NCBI GenBank assembly: GCA_934402155.1
Contig: CAKRTP010000032.1
Span: 1-16,843 of the forward strand
Length of the DNA: 16,843 bases
Reading direction: 5' to 3'
DNA from: an uncultured Blautia sp.
GTDB taxonomy: Bacteria; Bacillota; Clostridia; Lachnospirales; Lachnospiraceae
The position numbers and the translations under genes are program-made. Below, piece by piece: positions 7,392 through 14,832 of this stretch (its first letter is position 1; each line of letters starts with the position of its first letter). The notes beneath the pieces are model-generated. The model was not told the origin of the DNA, made no database searches, and was given only the letters and a program-made list of their open reading frames with translations.

Positions 7392-10285
7392 AAAGAATAT
7401 TCAAAAAAATCCAGCTGAAACGAACCTCTGTGCTTTTGCTTGTGTTTATTTTGCTGTCATTTGTGCTGATCAGGCAGGTCTATGTACTGCAGATCATTCA
7501 GGGAGAGGACTACATTGATGAGTTCCAGACAAGGACTACAAAAACGCGTGTGCTCAAAAGTACCAGAGGTAATATTTATGACAGAAATAACAAACTGATC
7601 GCTTCCAATGTTCTGTCATATTCTCTGACATTTGAGGATAACGGAAGCTATGACACTACCCGTCAGAAAAACCTGACACTGAATGGAGTTGCCTATAAAG
7701 TGCTGCAGATTCTTGCCGAGAACGGTGACAGTCTTTCTGACACTTTTCACATCAAGCTGGATGATAATGGAAATTATATTTTTGATGTTGATCCTGGATT
7801 TACGCTGAATCGATTCAGAGCAGATATATACGGTCACGCACTGATCGATGATCTGACTGAAGAAGAGGCAGCAGCCAGTGCTGATGATATGATGAATTAT
7901 CTCAGCGGCAGTAAGGGATTTTCAATTGTCCTTTATGGTGAGGATGCCTATACAGCTGGGGAACTGGAGCAGTATGGTCTTCCGCAGGAGCTGACCAAAC
8001 AGGAAATTCTTGACATTGCAAGTATGCGCTATAAGTTAAGTACAAACAGTTTCCAGAAGTATATGGCAGTTACAATTGCCACAAATGTCAGTGAGAGTAC
8101 AGTAGCTGCTGTCAAAGAAAACCAGAATGAGCTTCAGGGTATCGATGTACTGGAGGATTCTTCACGACAGTATATGGAAGATGAAAGCATGGGACCGCTG
8201 CTTGGTTATACAGGAAAGGCATCTTCGGATGAACTGTCAGATCTCAAAAAAAAGAATTCCAAGTATTCTAATGATGCGGTGATCGGAAAAGCCGGAATTG
8301 AACAGTACATGGAACTGGATCTTCAGGGAACTGATGGTCAGGAAACAGTCACTGTAGATAACCTTGGTAAAGTTTTAAAAATTGCCAGTGATACGACGGT
8401 AGAGCCACAGGCCGGAAATGATGTATATCTTTCTGTGGATTCTGACTGGCAGGCTGCAATTTATCAGATCCTCAAACAGAGAGTTGCCGGTATTCTGCTC
8501 AACAAGATTGAGGCTGTCAAGGAATTTGACTATGAAAAGGAACAGGATGCAAGTAAGATCGTCATCCCGATTTATGACGTATATAATGCGCTGATCTCCA
8601 ACAGCGTGATCGATATTGACAAATTCAGCAGTCAGGATGCGTCAGATACAGAAAAAAATTTATATGCCAAATTTCAACAAAAACAGCAGGCAGTTTTTGA
8701 TACAATAACTAACAGATTGACAATGGATGAGCCACCTGCATATAAGGATGAGTCTGATGAACTGCAGGAGTATCTTTCCTATATCTGCGATACGATCCTC
8801 AGGGATACGCTTGGTGTGATCAAGAAAGATTCCGTAGATACTTCCGATGCAACTTATCAGGCATGGGCTGTGGATCAGAGCATCAGTCTCAAGGATTATC
8901 TGAATTATGCGGCCAGTCAGAACTGGATTGACATTTCTGTCATTTCTCCTGATGGAGACTATCTGGATTCTGATGAGGTTTACAAAGCACTGACAGATTA
9001 TATTACAGACTACTTAAAGACAGATACAGGATTCTCCAAACTTTTGTATAAGTATATGCTGATGAATGACCAAATTTCAGGTCAGGAGGTATGTCTTGTA
9101 CTTTATGAGCAGGGAGTTCTTTCAAAAGACGATTCAAGCTATGCAAATCTTGCTTCCGGTCAGATGTCGGCATACGATTTTATGATCAACAAGATTGCCA
9201 ATCTGGAGATCGAGCCTGCCCAGCTTGCACTGGCACCGTGCTCCGCATCAGCTGTTCTTACTGACGTAAAAACAGGAAAAGTCCTTGCTTGTGTATCCTA
9301 TCCGGGATATGATAACAATAAGCTCAGCAACAATATGGACACCAGCTATTATTCAAAACTGGCGCTGGATCAGTCAAGTCCTTTCTTTAACAAAGCCACA
9401 CAGCAGACAACAGCACCTGGATCCACACTGAAGCTTTTGTCTACCGTTACCGGTATGATGGAGGGAATCGTTGACGATGGAACTTATTATGAATGTACAG
9501 GTAAGTTTGATCTGGTAACACCTGCAATTTACTGCTGGAACCGACAGGGTCACGGATCATTGGAGATCCGAGGAGCGATCGAGCAGTCATGCAACTACTT
9601 TTTTAATATGATCGGTTTTCTTGCCGGAAAGAATGCCAACGGAGATTTTTCTGAAACACTGAGCCTTTCGAAGCTGCAGCAGTATGCATCTGAGTTTGGG
9701 CTGGATGAAAAAACCGGTATCGAAATTTCCGAGGCAACACCTCATGTTTCTGACAGCAAAGCAGTTCCGTCCTACATCGGACAGGGAAATCATCTGTTCA
9801 GCACCAGCCAGCTTGCACGTTATGCGACTGCACTGGCAACTTCAGGAACAGTATATGATCTTTCTCTTCTGGACAAGGTAACAGATTCTCAGGGAAAAGT
9901 CCTCACGGAATATGCACCATCCATCAGAAATCAGATGAGCGACGTTCCGGACAGTGTATGGGAAGATATCCATGATGGTATGAGAAGGGTGGTTCAGACT
10001 CATGATCAGTTCAAAAATCTCGGAGTGACACTTTCCGGTAAAACAGGTACAGCTGAGTTGGATATTTATCATCCTAACCATGGTCTGTTTATTGGTTATA
10101 CCACATCTTCCTCTACAGGGGAACCGGAATATGCACTTGCAGTGCGTATTGCAAACGGATATACTTCAGGAAACGCCTGCCTGACTGCAAATGATATTCT
10201 GCAGTATATTTATAATCTGGCAGATGAAGATACGATCCTGACAGGCTATGCCTCCAGTGATACAAGTAATACATCAAACGATTAA
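7376..10285 (+). CDS. mrdA: Class B penicillin-binding protein 2 (elongation transpeptidase), enlarged
   Basis: 969 residues from a TTG start at 7376, supported by AAAGGA (7363-7368) at about 7 nt and an N-terminus that fits the family: a basic stretch, one transmembrane helix (about 18-36), then LKSTRGNIYDRNNKLIA of the dimerisation domain. The active-site motifs are complete: S683-T-L-K686 in APGSTLKLL, S738-C-N740 in EQSCNYFF, and K889-T-G891 in SGKTGTAE. It cross-links peptidoglycan during lateral growth, partnering RodA (encoded downstream) and regulated by MreC. It is far longer than E. coli PBP2 (633 aa). About 240 residues of acidic, Ser/Asp/Tyr-rich sequence (roughly 375-620) are inserted between DVYLSVDSDWQAAIYQIL and SASAVLTDVKTGKVLACVSYPGYD. 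The protein is membrane-anchored with its catalytic domain outside the cell. The gene overlaps mreD by 16 nt. Confidence 0.9.
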   Translation: MGTKIKRIFKKIQLKRTSVLLLVFILLSFVLIRQVYVLQIIQGEDYIDEFQTRTTKTRVLKSTRGNIYDRNNKLIASNVLSYSLTFEDNGSYDTTRQKNLTLNGVAYKVLQILAENGDSLSDTFHIKLDDNGNYIFDVDPGFTLNRFRADIYGHALIDDLTEEEAAASADDMMNYLSGSKGFSIVLYGEDAYTAGELEQYGLPQELTKQEILDIASMRYKLSTNSFQKYMAVTIATNVSESTVAAVKENQNELQGIDVLEDSSRQYMEDESMGPLLGYTGKASSDELSDLKKKNSKYSNDAVIGKAGIEQYMELDLQGTDGQETVTVDNLGKVLKIASDTTVEPQAGNDVYLSVDSDWQAAIYQILKQRVAGILLNKIEAVKEFDYEKEQDASKIVIPIYDVYNALISNSVIDIDKFSSQDASDTEKNLYAKFQQKQQAVFDTITNRLTMDEPPAYKDESDELQEYLSYICDTILRDTLGVIKKDSVDTSDATYQAWAVDQSISLKDYLNYAASQNWIDISVISPDGDYLDSDEVYKALTDYITDYLKTDTGFSKLLYKYMLMNDQISGQEVCLVLYEQGVLSKDDSSYANLASGQMSAYDFMINKIANLEIEPAQLALAPCSASAVLTDVKTGKVLACVSYPGYDNNKLSNNMDTSYYSKLALDQSSPFFNKATQQTTAPGSTLKLLSTVTGMMEGIVDDGTYYECTGKFDLVTPAIYCWNRQGHGSLEIRGAIEQSCNYFFNMIGFLAGKNANGDFSETLSLSKLQQYASEFGLDEKTGIEISEATPHVSDSKAVPSYIGQGNHLFSTSQLARYATALATSGTVYDLSLLDKVTDSQGKVLTEYAPSIRNQMSDVPDSVWEDIHDGMRRVVQTHDQFKNLGVTLSGKTGTAELDIYHPNHGLFIGYTTSSSTGEPEYALAVRIANGYTSGNACLTANDILQYIYNLADEDTILTGYASSDTSNTSND

Positions 10286-10293
10286 TCATATAT

Positions 10294-10316
10294 GGTGCAG
10301 GATATTTTCCTGCACC
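10294..10316 (+). other. Strong hairpin without T-run between mrdA and minD
   Basis: GGTGCAGG (10294-10301) pairs perfectly with CCTGCACC (10309-10316) around the 7-nt loop ATATTTT. The following bases (TTCAGATT) are not a T-run, so it is a poor intrinsic terminator. It may be a partial terminator, an mRNA processing site or a stability element that sets different expression of the mre and min parts of the operon. Confidence 0.5.
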
Positions 10317-10377
10317 TTCAGATTACAGAAGAAAATACCAGAAGTCTGGAACATATCTTTCAGGAGGATACAGAAAT

Positions 10378-11166
10378 ATGGGTGAAGTGATCGTAATTAC
10401 CTCTGGCAAGGGCGGAGTAGGAAAGACGACGACAGCAGCAAATATAGGCACAGGTCTGGCAATGCTGGACAAGCGGACAGTTGTTGTTGATACAGATATC
10501 GGTCTTCGGAATCTGGATGTGATCCTTGGACTCGAAAACCGCATTGTATATAATCTGGTTGATGTCATAAATGGAAGCTGCAGACTGAAACAGGCACTGA
10601 TCAGGGATAAAAAACATCCTGAACTTTATCTTCTGCCATCTGCACAGATGAAGGACAAGTCTTCTGTTTCACCTGAGCAGATGATAAAGCTTACAGAAGA
10701 ACTGAGGGAGGAATTTGATTTTGTTCTTCTCGACTGTCCTGCCGGGATTGAACAGGGATTTCGAAATGCGATTGCCGGTGCAGACAAGGCACTTGTTGTT
10801 ACGACACCGGAAGTATCAGCAATCCGGGATGCAGACCGTATCATCGGTCTTCTGGAATCACAGAATATCCGGGATATTCATTTGATCATCAACCGTCTGC
10901 GACCGGACATGATCGCGAGGGGAGATATGATGTCTGTGGAGGATGTGATCGAAATCCTGGCAGTTGACCTTATAGGCACGATCCTGGATGATGAGCAGAT
11001 TGTGATCGCAGCCAATCAGGGAGAACCTCTTTCAGGCAGGAACTCGCAGGCTGAGGAAGAATACAGAAATATCTGCCGCAGATTGCTGGGAGAGGAGATT
11101 CCGTTTGTGGAACTCAGGCAAAAAAAAGGCATGTTTCAGAAACTTGGAGATTTTTTCCGTAAATAA
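10378..11166 (+). CDS. minD: Septum site-determining ATPase MinD
   Basis: 262 residues, normal for MinD, with AGGAGG (10362-10367) 10 nt before the ATG. The deviant Walker A motif is GKGGVGKTT (residues 10-18, with the signature K11 and K16). Switch I region is VVDTDIGLRNLD (36-47) and Walker B is VLLDCPAGIE (D119). The C-terminus (QKKGMFQKLGDFFRK) is the amphipathic membrane-targeting helix. MinD dimerises with ATP on the membrane and recruits the division inhibitor MinC; MinE stimulates ATP hydrolysis and release. No minC is visible in this window, so it must be elsewhere or absent. minE follows after 26 nt. Confidence 0.96.
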   Translation: MGEVIVITSGKGGVGKTTTAANIGTGLAMLDKRTVVVDTDIGLRNLDVILGLENRIVYNLVDVINGSCRLKQALIRDKKHPELYLLPSAQMKDKSSVSPEQMIKLTEELREEFDFVLLDCPAGIEQGFRNAIAGADKALVVTTPEVSAIRDADRIIGLLESQNIRDIHLIINRLRPDMIARGDMMSVEDVIEILAVDLIGTILDDEQIVIAANQGEPLSGRNSQAEEEYRNICRRLLGEEIPFVELRQKKGMFQKLGDFFRK

Positions 11167-11192
11167 ATTTTAGACGGAGGGAGAGGATTTAT

Positions 11193-11432
11193 GTGAAGTC
11201 CCTTTTACAGATAAGAAACCGTTCCGCTGAATATGCAAGAGACCGTATGAAGCTCCTTCTCACAGCAGAACGGATCGACTGCTCTCCGCAGATAATGAAG
11301 CTGCTGAGGAATGATATGATCCGCACAGTAAAAAAATACGTTTCTGTTGATGAGGATAATGTTGTTTTCCGAATCAGTCAGGAACCACCTGTTCTTCATG
11401 CGGACATTCCGGTATATAAGAAAAAGGAATAA
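11193..11432 (+). CDS. minE: Cell division topological specificity factor MinE, GTG start
   Basis: 79 residues, slightly short for MinE. The only sensible start is GTG at 11193; a purine-rich GGAGGGAGAGGA (11176-11187) precedes it. An out-of-frame ATG at 11191 overlaps this GTG and meets TGA at once (ATGTGA), a start-stop element that may damp initiation. The MinD-binding region is recognisable (SAEYARDRMKLLLTAERIDCSPQIMKLL, about 11-38), followed by the topological specificity domain (RNDMIRTVKKYVSVDEDNVVFRISQ). The N-terminal membrane-targeting segment is brief (MKSLLQIRNR). MinE displaces MinC from MinD and stimulates the MinD ATPase, restricting Z-ring placement to midcell. Position after minD makes the assignment secure. 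Confidence 0.92.
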   Translation: MKSLLQIRNRSAEYARDRMKLLLTAERIDCSPQIMKLLRNDMIRTVKKYVSVDEDNVVFRISQEPPVLHADIPVYKKKE

Positions 11433-11440
11433 AACACAAA

Positions 11441-12601
11441 ATGATTAAACAGTATAAATTACGATTTTATAATTTCAGGCTGGTCATCTTTCTGCTGGCG
11501 ATCAGTGTGATCGGAATTCTTCTGGTAGGAAGTGCCAGAAGTGATCTGAGAAGCAAACAGCTTATAGGTGTTGTCATGGGACTGATCATTATGGTGATCC
11601 TTTCTTTGATAGATTATTCATGGATCTCGAATTTTCAGTGGATCATGTATGGCGTCAATATTGCGCTTCTGCTGATCGTTCGTCTGTTTGGTGATTCTGC
11701 AAACGGTGCAGCGCGCTGGATCGACTTTGGATTTATCCGTTTTCAGCCGACCGAACTATCCAAGATTATCATTATTCTGTTCTTTGCAAGATTTTTCATG
11801 GATCATGAGGAAGATCTGAATACACCGAAAACGCTGGCAAAAGCTGCATTATTGCTGGCTGTTCCCCTGTTTCTGATTTATGAGCAGCCTGACCTCAAAA
11901 ATACGCTTATGATGCTCGCAGTATTTTGTATTCTGATCTACATTGCAGGACTCAGTTACAAAATCATCGGAGGAACATTCCTGATCCTGATTCCGCTGAT
12001 CATTATTTTTCTTTCAATTGTTGTTCAACCGGATCAGAAACTGATTAAAGATTACCAGAGAGACCGAATCATGTCATTTCTCTATCCCGAAAATGACGAG
12101 TATACAGATGATATTCAGCAGCAGAATAACTCCAAGATGGCGATCGCATCAGGAGAACTGATAGGTAAGAAGCTGTCCGGAAGTGACGAAGTAACGTCTG
12201 TAAATAAGGGAAATTTCGTATCTGAAAACCAGACAGACTTTATTTTTGCAGTTGCAGGAGAAGAATACGGATTTCTTGGATGCTGTACGATCATCATTCT
12301 GCTTCTTGTAATCTCGATAGAATGTCTTCGGATGAGCCTTCGTGCAAAGGATCTGTCAGGTAAGATCATCTGCTGTGGAATGGCAAGTATTGTTGCATTG
12401 CAGAGTTTTCTTAATATTTGTGTGGCAACAGGAATTGCGCCTAATACGGGAACACCTCTTCCATTTGTAAGCTATGGCCTTACTTCACTGGTCAGTCTTT
12501 ATATCGGAATGGGCCTGGTATTGAACGTAGGGCTTCAGAGCAGTGCATATAATAAGGAAATTCGCAAAAAGTCGATGAATCAGAAAGAGGATTACTTATG
12601 A
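11441..12601 (+). CDS. rodA: SEDS glycosyltransferase RodA
   Basis: A 386-residue polytopic membrane protein (about nine to ten helices), starting 8 nt after minE; AAAGGAA (about 11423-11429) lies about 11-12 nt upstream. SEDS motifs are GAARWIDFGFIRFQPTELSK, the large extracellular loop with NNSKMAIASGELIGKKLSG, the catalytic-loop ENQTDFIFAVAGEEYGFLG (D266, matching the essential Asp of RodA/FtsW), and NTGTPLPFVSYGLTSLVS. The last is usually SYGGSS; one glycine and one serine are replaced. RodA polymerises lipid II into glycan strands together with the class B PBP2 encoded upstream. Context (mre genes, PBP2) favours RodA over FtsW or SpoVE. The stop codon overlaps the dacA start as ATGA. Confidence 0.9.
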   Translation: MIKQYKLRFYNFRLVIFLLAISVIGILLVGSARSDLRSKQLIGVVMGLIIMVILSLIDYSWISNFQWIMYGVNIALLLIVRLFGDSANGAARWIDFGFIRFQPTELSKIIIILFFARFFMDHEEDLNTPKTLAKAALLLAVPLFLIYEQPDLKNTLMMLAVFCILIYIAGLSYKIIGGTFLILIPLIIIFLSIVVQPDQKLIKDYQRDRIMSFLYPENDEYTDDIQQQNNSKMAIASGELIGKKLSGSDEVTSVNKGNFVSENQTDFIFAVAGEEYGFLGCCTIIILLLVISIECLRMSLRAKDLSGKIICCGMASIVALQSFLNICVATGIAPNTGTPLPFVSYGLTSLVSLYIGMGLVLNVGLQSSAYNKEIRKKSMNQKEDYL

Positions 12602-13812
12602 AAAAAGAACAGCCAAACGGACGCAGAAGAGAGGGCGACAGAACGAGCTCTGCAAGGCCCGGAACCGTCTCCCAGAGAGCTTCTTCTGCAAAGAAAAAAC
12701 AGGCCAGATCTGCAAGACCTACAGGAAGTGTTTCACATACACAGGTAAGAAGCACCCGCAGCACAGCATCGGTACAGACCAGAAAGCCTTCAGCAGCCCG
12801 CAGAAAAAAACGACGCAGAAGAAATCTGCTTCCGCTTCTGATTTCTCTGTTTTTAGTAATCATATTATGTGGCGGTGGATATTTCCTTTTTCAGAGCGGA
12901 TTATTATCCATGGGCAGGAAAGTTCAGGCATTTGACATTTCACAGGAATTTCAGTATCAGAATGCACTGAAAACAACACAGCGAGCCGCTTCCTTTGCAG
13001 CTGATCTCTGTGTTGTGAGTGGTGATCAGAGCCTGGATTCAGTGAAGCTTGAGGAAGGGCAGGAGGGACTTCTGCTCAATATCAGCGATAAATCCGTGAT
13101 GTATGCGAAGGGAGCATATGAAAAAGTATATCCTGCAAGTATCACCAAGATCATGACAGCGCTTCTTGCATTTACCAATGGGAACATGGATGATGTTGTC
13201 ACAATCTCAGAAGAAAATGTAACGCTGGAAGAGGGCTCCCAGAGAGTCGGATTTCAGGTAGGTGATCAGGTCACAATGGATGAACTGGTTCATTGTCTGC
13301 TGGTATATTCAGGAAATGATGCCGCCTCTGCCATTGCGACACATGTTGGCGGCACGACAGAAAATTTTGTATCTATGATGAATGCATATGCTGCTCAGCT
13401 TGGATGCACGGGAACACACTTTACAAACCCTCATGGATTACAGGATGAGAATCATTATACTACACCATACGATATCTATCTGATGCTGAAGGAGGCACTG
13501 AAATATCCGGAGTTTACAGAAATCACGCAGATGAGCAGTTATACCACCAACTACAAATACAGTGATGGTTCTGCAGCAAGTGTAGTATTGACAGCTACAG
13601 ATCATTACCTCACCGGAGAGGCAACTGCACCGAAAGGTGTGACAATTCTTGGCGGTAAGACAGGAACGACCAGCAGCGCGGGCAATTGTCTTGCATTATT
13701 ATGCCAGAATGAATATGGAAATCCATTCGTATCCATTGTGATGGGGGCTTCCAGCAAAGAACTTCTGTATCAGGAGATGAGTTCCCTTCTGGAGAATATT
13801 AATACTGTATAA
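12598..13812 (+). CDS. dacA: Membrane-anchored D-alanyl-D-alanine carboxypeptidase (PBP5/DacA type)
   Basis: 404 residues, with AGAAAGAGG (12582-12590) 7 nt before the ATG. The serine peptidase S11 motifs are complete: S181-I-T-K184 (YPASITKIM), S238-G-N240 (YSGNDAAS) and K354-T-G356 (GGKTGTTSSAGNC). It removes the terminal D-Ala from peptidoglycan pentapeptides outside the cell, limiting cross-linking. The architecture is unusual next to classical DacA. The first 76 or so residues are a very basic Arg/Lys/Ser/Thr-rich tail, then one uncleaved-looking transmembrane helix (LLPLLISLFLVIILCGGGYFLF, about 77-98). The protein ends about 48 residues after KTG, so the C-terminal beta domain and amphipathic anchor of PBP5 are missing. 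It is probably a type II membrane protein. The gene is translationally coupled to rodA and last in the operon. Confidence 0.9.
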   Translation: MKKEQPNGRRREGDRTSSARPGTVSQRASSAKKKQARSARPTGSVSHTQVRSTRSTASVQTRKPSAARRKKRRRRNLLPLLISLFLVIILCGGGYFLFQSGLLSMGRKVQAFDISQEFQYQNALKTTQRAASFAADLCVVSGDQSLDSVKLEEGQEGLLLNISDKSVMYAKGAYEKVYPASITKIMTALLAFTNGNMDDVVTISEENVTLEEGSQRVGFQVGDQVTMDELVHCLLVYSGNDAASAIATHVGGTTENFVSMMNAYAAQLGCTGTHFTNPHGLQDENHYTTPYDIYLMLKEALKYPEFTEITQMSSYTTNYKYSDGSAASVVLTATDHYLTGEATAPKGVTILGGKTGTTSSAGNCLALLCQNEYGNPFVSIVMGASSKELLYQEMSSLLENINTV

Positions 13813-13816
13813 TGTT

Positions 13817-13868
13817 AAAGAGCAGTTCGAAGTATTTCATTTTGTATGAGATATCAGAGCTGCTTTTT
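13817..13868 (+). terminator. Intrinsic terminator ending the mre-min-rodA-dacA operon
   Basis: AAAGAGCAG (13817-13825) pairs with CTGCTTTTT (13860-13868), with one G-U. Inside, GTATTTCAT (13832-13840) pairs with ATGAGATAT (13846-13854) around a 5-nt loop. The arm ends in five T residues. It starts 4 nt after the dacA stop. Confidence 0.7.
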
Positions 13869-14030
13869 ATTAGCGCAAGCTTTAACTACAAAGGATAATA
13901 TGTTATAGTATAATAAAACACATAACAAATCCAAACCCCTGCGCTACGCGCCGTAAACAAGGAAGACAGGCAAAATAAATTGCGTATTTCTTTTTATTTA
14001 TAAAATTTCACAAAAACTTGTAATTATCTA
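13869..14030 (+). other. AT-rich intergenic stretch with no gene seen
   Basis: No supported coding sequence. A small GC-rich inverted repeat, GCGCTACGCGC (13941-13951), stands out in AT-rich surroundings, and TGTTAT (13901-13906) is matched by ATAACA (13922-13927). A TATAAT-like hexamer at 13909-13914 has no matching -35. Nothing here can be assigned a function. Confidence 0.4.
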
Positions 14031-14059
14031 TTGAAATTTGATGCAAAATACACTATAAT
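14031..14059 (+). promoter_or_regulatory. Sigma-A promoter for the small P-loop protein gene
   Basis: -35 TTGAAA (14031-14036) and -10 TATAAT (14054-14059) are separated by an ideal 17 bp in AT-rich DNA. The start site would be near 14066, giving a 5' untranslated region of about 60 nt. Confidence 0.8.
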
Positions 14060-14125
14060 ACAAACATATTAATTATCGTATTTGTTCTAAATTAATATCA
14101 TATTGTGTCTAAGGAGGAAAACAGG

Positions 14126-14545
14126 ATGGTTGAACTGATCGTAGGAAAGAAAGGCAAAGGCAAAACAAAAGTACTGTTAGACAAAGTGAACGGCGCAGTT
14201 AAGGATGCGAATGGCAGCATTGTTTACTTAGACAAGAGCACTAAGCACATGTATGAACTGAATAATAAGGTGCGTCTGATTGATGTTTCTGTATATCCGA
14301 TCAAGAACGCTGATGAATTTGTTGGGTTTGTATGTGGTATTATTTCTCAGGATCATGATCTTGAGCAGGTATATCTTGACAGCTTCCTGACTACAGCCAA
14401 ACTGGAAGGACTGGATGTTACCAATACACTTGAGCAGCTTACCGCAGTTGGTGAGAAATTTAATGTAAAATTCATCATCAGCATGTCTCTGGACAAGGAA
14501 GAACTTCCGGCTGCATTCCAGGATAAAGTCATAACTGCATTATAA
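14126..14545 (+). CDS. Small P-loop NTPase-like protein of unknown function ('PilT-like' in annotation)
   Basis: 139 residues from the ATG at 14126, set by AAGGAGG (14111-14117) at 8 nt; an in-frame GTG at 14105 lies upstream of that Shine-Dalgarno and is rejected. It begins MVELIVGKKGKGKTKVLL: a complete Walker A (G7-K-K-G-K-G-K13-T14) directly after the first strand. A Walker B-like strand ends in aspartate (VYLDSF, D85), and a later strand (KFIISMSLDKEELP) could carry a sensor residue. There are no membrane segments or signal peptide, so it should be cytosolic. Proteins like this occur in clostridia, often labelled 'twitching motility protein PilT', but it is far smaller than PilT and lacks the His and Asp boxes, so that name should not be taken as function. 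It is a single-gene unit with its own promoter and terminator. Nucleotide binding is inferred; function unknown. Confidence 0.8.
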   Translation: MVELIVGKKGKGKTKVLLDKVNGAVKDANGSIVYLDKSTKHMYELNNKVRLIDVSVYPIKNADEFVGFVCGIISQDHDLEQVYLDSFLTTAKLEGLDVTNTLEQLTAVGEKFNVKFIISMSLDKEELPAAFQDKVITAL

Positions 14546-14578
14546 TTACGGATTCATTAAATTTTACATAGGATGGAG

Positions 14579-14613
14579 AAAAAGGAACCCTGTATTAGCA
14601 GAGTTCCTTTTTT
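14579..14613 (+). terminator. Strong intrinsic terminator after the P-loop protein gene
   Basis: AAAAAGGAAC (14579-14588) pairs with GTTCCTTTTT (14603-14612). An inner CTG/CAG pairs around TATTAG, and the stem ends in six T residues (14608-14613). The A-tract and T-tract symmetry could also allow termination on the other strand. Confidence 0.85.
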
Positions 14614-14624
14614 CTGCGACAACG

Positions 14625-14662
14625 CATTTAGGTTACATAATTTGGATTATGTAACCTAAATG
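14625..14662. repeat. Perfect 17-bp inverted repeat upstream of the mgtE promoter
   Basis: CATTTAGGTTACATAAT (14625-14641) and ATTATGTAACCTAAATG (14646-14662) are exact reverse complements separated by TTGG. It lies after the preceding terminator and ends 20 bp before the -35 of the mgtE promoter, so it is outside the predicted transcript. No T-run follows. Length and position suggest an operator for a dimeric regulator, or a cruciform-forming element; the regulator is unknown. Confidence 0.75.
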
Positions 14663-14682
14663 AATATTAAGGATTTTATCGT

Positions 14683-14711
14683 TTGACATTCTATCCTCAA
14701 ACGTTTATAAT
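14683..14711 (+). promoter_or_regulatory. Perfect-consensus sigma-A promoter for the mgtE leader
   Basis: TTGACA (14683-14688) and TATAAT (14706-14711) with a 17-bp spacer match the sigma-A consensus exactly, with AT-rich sequence upstream. The start site would be near 14718. Such a strong promoter before a long leader fits control after initiation. Confidence 0.88.
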
Positions 14712-14832
14712 ATGACTGTCAATAAAATTAATTTATAATCTGCTGGAAAATTCACTACCAATCATACAGAGAATGCCCCGCAGAATATATGAAACAATTA
14801 CAATATTTCTAATACAAAGGCAGGTGAACAGA

